This document shows, one piece after another, positions 1 through 5,704 of a stretch of 11,243 nt of DNA (position 1 is its first letter; the number at the start of each line of letters is the position of its first letter). Source of the stretch: an uncultured Eubacteriales bacterium. GTDB taxonomy: Bacteria > Bacillota > Clostridia > Christensenellales > Aristaeellaceae. The position numbers and the translations under genes are program-made. Under the pieces are notes generated by a model that saw only the letters and a list, made by a program, of their open reading frames with translations, did no database searches and had not been told where the DNA came from. The DNA lies in the NCBI GenBank assembly GCA_944353735.1, contig CALVPU010000134.1, forward strand, positions 1 to 11,243, in the 5' to 3' direction.

Positions 1-546
1 AACTCCGAGTACACGCCCTACTTCATCAAGAGCCGCTATCCGGAGCTGATCGAGCGGTTCAACATCCCGCTGGACGAGTATCCGCGCCGCTGCATCAACC
101 AGATTCGCGACTGGAAGGAGCGCGGCCACGAGCTGACGAAGAACCCGCTGCTGAGCCACACCCGCTCGCGCGAGTACGCCAGCTACATCATGGAGGCCAT
201 GGAGACCGGCGTGCCGACCCGCATCGGCGGCAACGTGCTCAACAACGGCCTGATTACCAACCTGCCGCAGAACGCCTGCGTCGAGGTGCCCTGCCTCGTC
301 GACCGCAACGGCGTGCAGCCGACCTACGTCGGCGCGCTGCCGGAGCAGTGCGCGGCGCTCAACCGCACGAACATCAACGTGCAGCTGCTGACCATCGAGG
401 CGGCGCGCACGCTCAAGCGCGATTACATCTATCAGGCGGTCATGCTCGACCCGCACACCGCCGCCGAGCTGTCCATCGACGACATCGTCGCCATGTGCGA
501 CGACCTCATCGAGGCGCACGGCGACTGGCTGCCGAAGTTCCACTGA
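1..546 (+). CDS. melA: Alpha-galactosidase, GH4 family (C-terminal part, 5' end outside window)
   Basis: This is the C-terminal 181 residues of a family GH4 glycosidase, an NAD+- and divalent-metal-dependent enzyme that hydrolyses alpha-galactosides such as melibiose in the cytoplasm. The reading frame is open from base 1 to the TGA at 544-546; the N-terminal Rossmann NAD-binding part lies upstream of the window. What identifies it is the run NNGLITNLPQNACVEVPC followed by GVQPTYVGALP, then QCAALNRTNINVQ and a tail ending in DDLIEAHGDWLPKF. From memory this closely matches the end of bacterial MelA alpha-galactosidases rather than the 6-phospho-glucosidases of the same family. The gene is followed 26 bp later by a terminator, so it ends its transcription unit. 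Its promoter, start and operon partners cannot be seen. A different GH4 specificity is possible but less likely. Confidence 0.9.
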   Translation, partial: NSEYTPYFIKSRYPELIERFNIPLDEYPRRCINQIRDWKERGHELTKNPLLSHTRSREYASYIMEAMETGVPTRIGGNVLNNGLITNLPQNACVEVPCLVDRNGVQPTYVGALPEQCAALNRTNINVQLLTIEAARTLKRDYIYQAVMLDPHTAAELSIDDIVAMCDDLIEAHGDWLPKFH

Positions 547-572
547 GCCGCCCGTTTCCGAACGACTCCGCG

Positions 573-614
573 ACATCCCGCCGGCCTTGTGCCGGCGGGA
601 TGTTAATTTCTTTG
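573..614 (+). terminator. Rho-independent terminator after melA
   Basis: A perfect 13-bp stem (ACATCCCGCCGGC at 573-585 with its complement at 591-603) closes a 5-nt loop and is followed by the U-rich stretch TAATTTCTTT. It lies 26 bp past the melA stop and separates that gene from the mgtE promoter that follows at once. Confidence 0.85.
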
Positions 615-620
615 GGGCGC

Positions 621-649
621 TTGACTTGCGGCGGATATGCGGATAAGAT
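621..649 (+). promoter_or_regulatory. Putative sigma-A promoter of mgtE
   Basis: A -35 hexamer TTGACT (621-626) and a -10 hexamer TAAGAT (644-649) are separated by exactly 17 bp, in a locally AT-rich patch right after the melA terminator. Transcription would start near 656 and give a leader of about 265 nt before mgtE. The -10 matches consensus at only four of six positions, so the exact hexamer is uncertain; overlapping AT-rich hexamers follow to 655. Confidence 0.6.
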
Positions 650-707
650 AATAATAGGAAGCTGTCGCTTCCGCAATTTTGGCAAATCTGCATCGAACGG
701 GAGGTGC

Positions 708-797
708 GAAGCATGGACGACGGCGGAAGATGTATGTCGGCTGATGGCGTGCCGCGAGGCGCCGTTGCGTTGCTTCGCCGCTGACCGGCATGTCTTC
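708..797 (+). promoter_or_regulatory. Extended stem-loop in the mgtE leader
   Basis: Three nested helices can be drawn by eye. GAAGCATG (708-715) pairs with CATGTCTTC (789-797), leaving one bulged base. CGGCGGAAG (721-729) pairs with CTTCGCCG (773-780), with one bulged G. A terminal hairpin at 746-763 has a GC-rich stem, a 2-nt bulge and a GCGA (GNRA) tetraloop. The outer helix contains the AUG of the small leader ORF at 713, so translation of that ORF and folding exclude each other. Conserved blocks of the M-box Mg2+ riboswitch were not found, so no known class is assigned. No U-tract terminator follows, so any control would be translational or Rho-dependent. The folding has not been computed. 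Confidence 0.35.
713..784 (+). CDS. Putative 23-residue leader peptide upstream of mgtE
   Basis: A short frame starts at ATG 713 and ends at TGA 782-784. Its ribosome binding site is very good: GGGAGG at 699-704, 8 nt before the ATG. The peptide begins MDDGGRCMSADG and ends in LLRR, so it has an acidic start and a basic end. It lies between the promoter and mgtE, overlaps the stem-loop at 708-797, and stops 138 nt before the mgtE start. Leader peptides whose acidic or proline-rich N-termini destabilise ribosomes at low Mg2+ are known for enterobacterial Mg2+ transporter genes (mgtL). A similar job here is inference only. It could also be a chance ORF in GC-rich DNA. Confidence 0.35.
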   Translation: MDDGGRCMSADGVPRGAVALLRR

Positions 798-922
798 ATT
801 CTTCACACAGCATCCGAACGCCTGACATTGGGCGCGGCCGGGTCAAGAACGCAGAGCCCCGGCGGCGCTGGAGGTCTTGCGCGCATCGGGCGCGCGATCG
901 AATCGGAAGGAGGATGAAGCCC

Positions 923-2290
923 ATGGATTTCGAGCGCATCAAGGCCAAGCTCGACGCGCTGCTCGACGCCGGTAGGAAGGCGGAGCTGCGCGGCGCGCTG
1001 ACCATGCTCAACGAGGTCGATATCGCGGAATACCTGCAGACGCTGGACAACGAAAAGGTGCTGATGGTGTTCCGCCTGCTGCCCAAGGACACCTCCGCGG
1101 AGGTGTTCGCCTACATGGACGACGACCAGCGCACGCAGCTGATGGAGGCGCTGGGCGACGAGGAGGCCATGCGCATCATCGACGAGATGTTCGTCGACGA
1201 CGCGGTCGACTTCCTCGAGGAGCTGCCCGCGGGCGTGGTCAAGCGCATGCTCGCCGGCGCGGACCCCGCGCGGCGCGAGCTGCTGAACCAGTTTCTGCGC
1301 TATCCGGAGAACAGCGCCGGGCGCATCATGACCATTGAATACGTCGATTTGCACGTCGGCACCACCGTCGGGCAGGCGATGGCGGAGATCCGCCGCACCG
1401 CGCCGGACAAGGAGACCATCAACACGCTGTACATCCTCGACAGCCGCCGCGTGCTGCTGGGCACGGTGGGGCTCAGGCAGCTGCTGCTGGCGGACGACGG
1501 CAAGCGCGTCGAGGAGCTGATGAACCAGCAGGTCATCTCCGTGCGCACCACGGACGATCAGGAGCTGGTCGCGGACACCGTGCGCAAGTACGACCTGCTG
1601 TCCATTCCCGTGGTCGACGGCGAGGACCGCCTGGTCGGCATCATCACGGTGGACGACATCGTCGACGTCATCGAGGAGGAAAACACGGAGGACTTCGAGA
1701 AGATGGCGGCGATGCTGCCCTCGGACGACACCTACCTCAAGACGGGCGTGCTCACGCTGGCGCGCAACCGCCTGCCGTGGCTGCTGATCCTGATGATCTC
1801 GGCGACGTTTACCGGCAGCATCATCACCCACTTCGAGGACGTATTGCAGAGCGCCGCCGCCATCGGCGTGGCGATCGTCTCCTGCATCCCCATGCTGATG
1901 GACACCGGCGGCAACTGCGGCGCGCAGGCGTCGACGCTGACGATCCGCGGTCTGGCGCTGGGCGAGGTCGCGCCGCGCGACATCGGGCGCGTGCTGTGGA
2001 AGGAGCTGCGCGTGGCGCTGCTGCTGGGCGTGGTGCTGTCGCTGGTCAACTTCCTGCGCATCTGGTTCCTGACGCCGTACGACCGCGACGTGGCGTTCGT
2101 CGTCTCGCTGGCGATGTTCTTCACCATCATCATCGCCAAGGCGATTGGCTGTTCGCTGCCGCTGGCGGCGAAGGCGCTGCACCTCGATCCGGCGCTGATG
2201 GCGAGCCCGATCATCACCACGGTGGTCGACGCCGCCTCGCTGATGATCCTCTTCACCATCGCCACGCAGATGTTCCACATCGGCGCCTGA
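923..2290 (+). CDS. mgtE: Magnesium transporter MgtE
   Basis: The product is a 455-residue Mg2+ channel/transporter of the inner membrane, of normal length for the family. Residues 1 to about 125 form the helical MgtE N domain, ending at the linker SAGRIM (131-136). Two CBS domains follow (about 136-197 and 198-255), the second containing SIPVVDGEDRLVGIITVDDI. The membrane domain has about five helices from residue 280 on, with the family signature PMLMDTGGNCGAQASTLTIR (DTGGN at 327-331) and the pore-lining aspartate in TTVVDAASLMI (D436). ATG 923 is chosen over ATG 914, in the same frame, because AAGGAGG at 907-913 abuts 914 but lies 9 nt from 923. In known MgtE the cytosolic domains sense Mg2+ and close the pore when it is abundant. 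The gene stands alone between its own promoter and terminator. Confidence 0.96.
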   Translation: MDFERIKAKLDALLDAGRKAELRGALTMLNEVDIAEYLQTLDNEKVLMVFRLLPKDTSAEVFAYMDDDQRTQLMEALGDEEAMRIIDEMFVDDAVDFLEELPAGVVKRMLAGADPARRELLNQFLRYPENSAGRIMTIEYVDLHVGTTVGQAMAEIRRTAPDKETINTLYILDSRRVLLGTVGLRQLLLADDGKRVEELMNQQVISVRTTDDQELVADTVRKYDLLSIPVVDGEDRLVGIITVDDIVDVIEEENTEDFEKMAAMLPSDDTYLKTGVLTLARNRLPWLLILMISATFTGSIITHFEDVLQSAAAIGVAIVSCIPMLMDTGGNCGAQASTLTIRGLALGEVAPRDIGRVLWKELRVALLLGVVLSLVNFLRIWFLTPYDRDVAFVVSLAMFFTIIIAKAIGCSLPLAAKALHLDPALMASPIITTVVDAASLMILFTIATQMFHIGA

Positions 2291-2324
2291 CGCGGAAAGC
2301 GCGGCGCGCTTCGTCCATAATGAA

Positions 2325-2368
2325 ACCCGAGCGGAGGAAACGGCATCCCCCGCTCGGGTCGGTTTTTT
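2325..2368 (+). terminator. Rho-independent terminator after mgtE
   Basis: ACCCGAGCGG (2325-2334) pairs perfectly with CCGCTCGGGT (2350-2359) across a 15-nt loop, followed by GG-free-standing T-run TTTTTT at 2363-2368 and a second run of five T at 2373-2377. It lies 35 bp past mgtE. Read on the minus strand the stem is followed by TTTCATTATG, so it may also help to end the convergent ABC operon, for which I see no better terminator. Confidence 0.88.
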
Positions 2369-2576
2369 GGGGTTTTTGCGCGCGGCGAAGCGGGCGGCAT
2401 TTGCGCCGAAGCGGCATGAAGCCGGCGCCTGTGCGGGAAGCACCGCGCTCGCGGCGCGCGTTTGCGATATTCACGGCGCGCCCGGCGTCGAAACCGCAGG
2501 CGGCGAAGCGGTCTGAACAGGTCTGCGCCGTTCACGGTATCCGCGGCGCGCCGGTTCATCCGAGCCCTTTCCGCGC

Positions 2577-3320
2577 TCACAGCACGCGCCGCAGGAATTC
2601 GCGCGTGCGCGGCTGGGCGGGATGGGTGAACAGCTGTTCCGGCGCGCCCTGCTCGACGATGACGCCCTCGTCCATGAACACCACGCGGTCGGACACGTCG
2701 CGGGCGAACGCCATCTCGTGGGTGACCACCAGCATCGTCAGGCCCGACGCCGCCAGCCGGCGCATGACGTCGAGCACCTCGCCGACCATCTCGGGGTCGA
2801 GGGCAGAGGTCGGCTCGTCGAACAGCAGCACCTCGGGGTCCATGGCGAGGGCGCGGGCGATGGCGACGCGCTGCTTCTGACCGCCGGAGAGCTGGCGCGG
2901 CTTGGCGTGGATGAACGCCTTCATGCCCACGCGCTCGAGGAACCGCATCGCGTTCTGCTCGCTCTCGGCGCGGCTGCGATGCAGCGCCTTCATCTGACCG
3001 ACGACGCAGTTTTGCAGCACGTTCATGTTGGCGAAGAGGTTGAACTGCTGAAAGACCATGCCGACGCGGGTGCGGTAGCGCGCCAGGTCGAAGCCCGGCG
3101 CGCCGACGGTCTCGCCGCGGTACTCGACCGCGCCGCCGTCGGGCGTTTCGAGGCGGTTCATGCAGCGCAGCAGCGTGGACTTGCCGGAGCCGCTGGCGCC
3201 GATGATGCACACGACCTCGCCGGCGCGCACGTCGAAGTCGACGTCGCGCAGCACGCGGTGGTCGCCGAAGGACTTGCTCAGGTGGCGCACGGAGAGGATG
3301 GTCTGCGCGCTTTCGCTCAT
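2577..3320 (-). CDS. Amino-acid ABC transporter ATP-binding protein (probably lysine)
   Basis: This 247-residue cytoplasmic ATPase powers the importer encoded by the two genes upstream of it. All nucleotide-binding motifs are intact: Walker A GASGSGKST at 41-49, the Q-loop VFQQFNLF around 89-96, the ABC signature LSGGQ at 144-148, Walker B LLFDEP at 165-170, and the switch histidine H201 in VVTHEM. Sequence and length match the GlnQ/HisP group of polar amino-acid ATPases. ATG 3320 is supported by GGAGG (complement of 3330-3334) 9 nt upstream. It overlaps the permease stop codon in an ATGA arrangement, indicating translational coupling. The lysine assignment rests on the riboswitch at the head of the operon, not on this protein. 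Confidence 0.94.
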   Translation of the reverse strand: MSESAQTILSVRHLSKSFGDHRVLRDVDFDVRAGEVVCIIGASGSGKSTLLRCMNRLETPDGGAVEYRGETVGAPGFDLARYRTRVGMVFQQFNLFANMNVLQNCVVGQMKALHRSRAESEQNAMRFLERVGMKAFIHAKPRQLSGGQKQRVAIARALAMDPEVLLFDEPTSALDPEMVGEVLDVMRRLAASGLTMLVVTHEMAFARDVSDRVVFMDEGVIVEQGAPEQLFTHPAQPRTREFLRRVL

Positions 3321-4105
3321 CGCGCGTCGCCTCCTTTCAGCTTCAGTTCCCCTTCGGGCACGGTCTGGGAGCCGTGGATGGTGTAGTTCTCGGGACCGTC
3401 CATCTTCTTTTCCAGCAGCCGCAGCAGCCGCGTGCAGGCGAAGGTCATCACAAAGTAGATCACCGAGGTGATGAAGAACACCTCGAAGTACTTGAAGTAC
3501 GTGCCCGCGGCGGACTTGGAGACGAAGAACAGCTCGCTGACCGAGATGACGTTGAGCACCGAGGTGTCCTTGATGTTGACGACGAACTCGTTGCCCAGCG
3601 CGGGCAGTGTGTTGCGGATTGCCTGCGGCAGCACCACGCTGCGCATGGTCTGTCCGTGCGTCAGACCGATGGCGGCGGCGGCCTCGCGCTGTCCGGGGTC
3701 GACGCTCTGGATGCCGCCGCGCATGATCTCCGACAGGTATGCGCCGGTGTTGATCGACACGATCGCGAAGCCCGCGAGCAACTGCGGCAGGTTCAGCCCG
3801 AACAGCTGCGCGCAGCCGTAATAGATGACCATGGCCTGCACGATCATCGGCGTCGAGCGAAAGACTTCGATATATACCGCGAGGATGCCGCGCACCGCGC
3901 GCAGCAGCGCCCAGCGCAGCGCGCCGTCCTCGCGGCGGCAGGGAATCGTGCGCACCACGCCGACGCCCAGACCGATCAGGAAGCCGGCGAGCGTGCCGGT
4001 GAGGGCGATCAGCAGCGTGGTTCCCGCGCCCCGCAGGAACATGGGACCGTAGGTCTGCACGAAGAACCAGACCCACGCAAAGAAACCGGATTCAGCGTTC
4101 GGCAT
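3317..4105 (-). CDS. Amino-acid ABC transporter permease (probably lysine)
   Basis: This 262-residue integral membrane protein of the HisM/GlnP type would form the translocation channel as a homodimer, since only one permease gene is present. Hydrophobic segments lie near residues 25-52, 70-100, 106-122 and 207-232. The N-terminal signature FLRGAGTTLLIALTGT and the ATPase-coupling EAA loop (EAAAAIGLTHG at 141-151, ending VVLPQAIRNTLPAL) are typical. ATG 4105 is preferred: AGGAG lies 8 nt upstream, whereas an in-frame GTG at 4114 overlaps that ribosome binding site. The 3' end overlaps the ATPase start by 4 nt. A 300-bp gap separates it from the binding-protein gene upstream, which is long for such an operon. 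Confidence 0.93.
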   Translation of the reverse strand: MPNAESGFFAWVWFFVQTYGPMFLRGAGTTLLIALTGTLAGFLIGLGVGVVRTIPCRREDGALRWALLRAVRGILAVYIEVFRSTPMIVQAMVIYYGCAQLFGLNLPQLLAGFAIVSINTGAYLSEIMRGGIQSVDPGQREAAAAIGLTHGQTMRSVVLPQAIRNTLPALGNEFVVNIKDTSVLNVISVSELFFVSKSAAGTYFKYFEVFFITSVIYFVMTFACTRLLRLLEKKMDGPENYTIHGSQTVPEGELKLKGGDAR

Positions 4106-4405
4106 GGCGAGCACTCCTATATCGTTGCGTCAGCGCGGCGCGGGGGAGGTGGCGGGGAGGCGCGCAGGGGCACCGTCTCCTGCACCCCCGCTCAAGGGGC
4201 TGAGCTCCCTGAGAATCCCGCTGCGGAAGGGAACATATTGTATGTGGCAGCGGTCGTGGGCGGCGGAGGGCCGCCCGCGACTTGGTGGGTTGGTGGAGCT
4301 TGGGGCTTTTGGGGTTGGGGCGGCTTTATGGAGTTCAATGGCGCCGCCTGTGCGGGAAATTCGCGACCTTGGGGAATTGTCCGCTTGGGGGAAACCGCAA
4401 AGCGG
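4106..4405 (-). other. G/C-skewed 300-bp gap inside the lysine-transporter operon
   Basis: No gene can be supported here. On the minus (transcribed) strand the stretch is strongly C-rich; on the plus strand it is G-rich. A 5-bp hairpin with a 3-nt loop overlaps the binding-protein stop codon (4394-4406) and could stall or stabilise the mRNA end. A 7-bp GC hairpin lies at 4258-4276. Four plus-strand G tracts (4287-4289, 4302-4305, 4311-4314, 4317-4320) could form a G-quadruplex in the template strand. The only AT-rich spot (ACATATTGTATGT, 4233-4245) reads TACAAT on the minus strand, but no -35 stands at the right distance. The permease ribosome binding site is at the end of the gap. Confidence 0.5.
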
Positions 4406-5227
4406 TCATGCCGCGGTCACGGGCTGGGTGAGCACGGCGTTGTCCATCAGCTCGTTGCGCGTGTCGGCGTCGATGGTGGCGAGTATGGCGTTGATCTCGT
4501 CGCGCAGCGCCTCGTTGTCCTGCCGCACCGCCACGGCGATCGACGTCTCCTCTTCCGACGCCTCGAAGCCGTCCTCAAACACGACGTACGTCAGGTCCGG
4601 GTTCGCCGCGCACGCCGAGACCGCGCCCGGGCGCTCCGACACGTAGCCGTCGATCACGCCCGCGTTCAGCGCCACGATCATCGCCGGGAAATTGTCCATC
4701 GCTGTCGCCTTTTCCACGCCTTCGATCTGGTCGATCACCGAGTAGTGGAAGGTGTTCAGCTGGCCCGTGACCGTCGCGCCGGCGAAGTCCGCCAGCTGCG
4801 TCGCGCTTGCGTAATCGCCGTCCTTGCGCACGACCATCACCAGATCGCTGTTGTAGTAGGCGTCCGTGAACGCCACCGTCAGCTTGCGCTCCGCCGTCGG
4901 CGACATGCCGGCGATCACCGCGTCCACCATGCCCGACTGCAGTGCCGGAATCAGGCCGTCCCACTCGATCTTGACGATCACCAGCTCGCGGCCCAGCCCT
5001 TCGGCGACCCGCCGGGCGATCTCCACGTCGTAGCCGCCGGCATAGCCCATGCCGCCCTCGATCGGCACCGTGTGTTCGTCGGCCTCGACCTGCGTCCAGT
5101 TAAACGGCGCGTAGTTGCATTCCATGCCCACGCGGAATGGCTCGCCGCCCTCCGCGAAGGCGCACGCGCCCGCCGTCATCGTCAGCGCCGTCAGCATCGC
5201 CAGCACCAGTGCAAAAAATCTCCTCAT
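4406..5227 (-). CDS. Amino-acid ABC transporter substrate-binding protein (probably lysine)
   Basis: A 273-residue family 3 solute-binding protein, exported to capture a polar amino acid for the permease. Residues 1-25 are a signal peptide (MRRFF, hydrophobic core, then AFA before E26). AFA fits signal peptidase I; a cysteine at 22 in GAC is a poor lipobox, so lipid anchoring is doubtful. The mature part has FRVGMECNYAPFNWT (31-45), GGYDVEIARR (64-73), WDGLIPALQSGMVDAVIAGM (89-108) and SPTAER (109-114); in this family the arginine binds the substrate carboxylate. ATG 5227 is fixed by AGGAGG 8 nt upstream; longer starts would run into the leader terminator and riboswitch. It is the first gene of the operon and directly follows the lysine riboswitch and its terminator, which is the basis for naming lysine as substrate. 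Confidence 0.93.
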   Translation of the reverse strand: MRRFFALVLAMLTALTMTAGACAFAEGGEPFRVGMECNYAPFNWTQVEADEHTVPIEGGMGYAGGYDVEIARRVAEGLGRELVIVKIEWDGLIPALQSGMVDAVIAGMSPTAERKLTVAFTDAYYNSDLVMVVRKDGDYASATQLADFAGATVTGQLNTFHYSVIDQIEGVEKATAMDNFPAMIVALNAGVIDGYVSERPGAVSACAANPDLTYVVFEDGFEASEEETSIAVAVRQDNEALRDEINAILATIDADTRNELMDNAVLTQPVTAA

Positions 5228-5270
5228 GTTCGTTTCCTCCTCGTCGATTTTCGGGAATCTCGTCCCGTTC

Positions 5271-5305
5271 ATAAAAGAACGACCGAAGTTACTAACTCCG
5301 GCCGT
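5271..5305 (-). terminator. Riboswitch-linked transcription terminator before the lysine transporter
   Basis: On the minus strand ACGGCCGGAGTT (5305-5294) pairs with AACTTCGGTCGT (5290-5279) as a 12-bp stem with two G-U pairs and a 3-nt loop, followed by TCTTTTAT. It lies 33 nt after the lysine aptamer and 44 nt before the ATG, the standard place for an attenuator expression platform. Lysine binding would stabilise P1 and allow this terminator to form; the competing antiterminator pairing was not resolved by eye. Confidence 0.82.
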
Positions 5306-5338
5306 CCGCCTGCCTCGATTCGAGGGGAAACTTTCAGA

Positions 5339-5504
5339 GATAGCGCTCCACAATGGTTCATTGTGACAGTCGACGGGATGTTCTCTCGGCGACCAACACA
5401 GCTCCGCTCAAACGAGGCTGCATTTCGGCGGAACACCCTTTCCGGCGGCGTCGCGGTCCTTTGAGGGACTCGACCGGCGTACTGTTGAGTTCCGCGCCTC
5501 TATC
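5339..5504 (-). promoter_or_regulatory. Lysine riboswitch (L-box) aptamer
   Basis: Read on the minus strand, the element starts with GATAGAGGCGCGGAACTCA (from 5504), continues with CAGTACGCCGG, GGAAAGGGTGTTCCGCCGAA and CTGTCACAATG, and ends with TGGAGCGCTATC (to 5339). These blocks match, in order and spacing, the lysC leader of Bacillus subtilis as I remember it: GATAGAGGTGCG, AACTTCAAGAGTA, GAAAGGGGAGC, GCCGAA, CTGTCA and TGGAGGGCTATC. P1 is GATAG with CTATC. The length of 166 nt is normal. A promoter lies just upstream and a terminator just downstream, so this is an OFF switch acting on transcription: high lysine ends the transcript before the importer genes. A T-box was considered and rejected. 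Confidence 0.93.
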
Positions 5505-5522
5505 GGTCATTCAATTGCGAAC

Positions 5523-5551
5523 ATTATAGCAACGGCGTTGCGGCATGTACA
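5523..5551 (-). promoter_or_regulatory. Sigma-A promoter of the lysine-transporter operon
   Basis: On the minus strand a perfect -10 TATAAT (5528-5523) lies 17 bp after TGTACA (5551-5546), which matches the -35 consensus at four of six positions. The predicted start near 5516 is about 12 nt before the first base of the lysine aptamer, as expected for a riboswitch leader. Confidence 0.82.
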
Positions 5552-5638
5552 CGTATTTTTGGAGAAATATGCGTTAAATCAAAGAAAAACTGCGGCGACA
5601 TTGAAAAAATTTCGCGCGCGGCGGAAATATGGCAGGAG

Positions 5639-5686
5639 ATTTCAAAATTATGTCGAATTCATACTTCATTTGAAATATTTATTTCA
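5639..5686. promoter_or_regulatory. AT-rich inverted repeats before the surface-protein gene
   Basis: A perfect palindrome TGAAATATTTATTTCA (5671-5686) lies 18 bp upstream of the ATG at 5705. ATTTCAAA (5639-5646) and TTTGAAAT (5669-5676) form a second 8-bp inverted repeat 22 bp apart, sharing a half-site. The gene's promoter must lie in this AT-rich stretch (5552-5690); TTGAAA at 5601-5606 is a possible -35 without a convincing -10. The repeats could be an operator or a weak 5' UTR hairpin, or chance in AT-rich DNA. Confidence 0.3.
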
Positions 5687-5704
5687 TCTTTCCGGAGGAC
5701 TGCA

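Noticed and set aside
656..913. M-box (ykoK) Mg2+ riboswitch in the mgtE leader.
   Set aside because: The conserved blocks (GTTAGGTGAGGCTCC, the GGGTCAACAG stretch and GTGCTAAAGCTC) are not found. Only a short GNRA-capped stem resembles part of it, so no class is assigned.
5228..5353. Longer binding-protein start at ATG 5353.
   Set aside because: It would place codons across the leader terminator, up to the edge of the riboswitch aptamer; ATG 5227 has an ideal AGGAGG and a proper signal peptide.
5427..5445. Possible T-box motif (AGGGTG followed by CCGCC on the minus strand) before the binding-protein gene.
   Set aside because: The T-box core AGGGTGGNACCGCG is not kept, it lies too far from the terminator, and the same bases form the GAAAGGG block of the much better matching lysine riboswitch.
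3374..5464. Long plus-strand open frame across the lysine-transporter operon and its leader.
   Set aside because: It runs antisense through three clear ABC-transporter genes, the riboswitch and the terminator, and its product is low-complexity.
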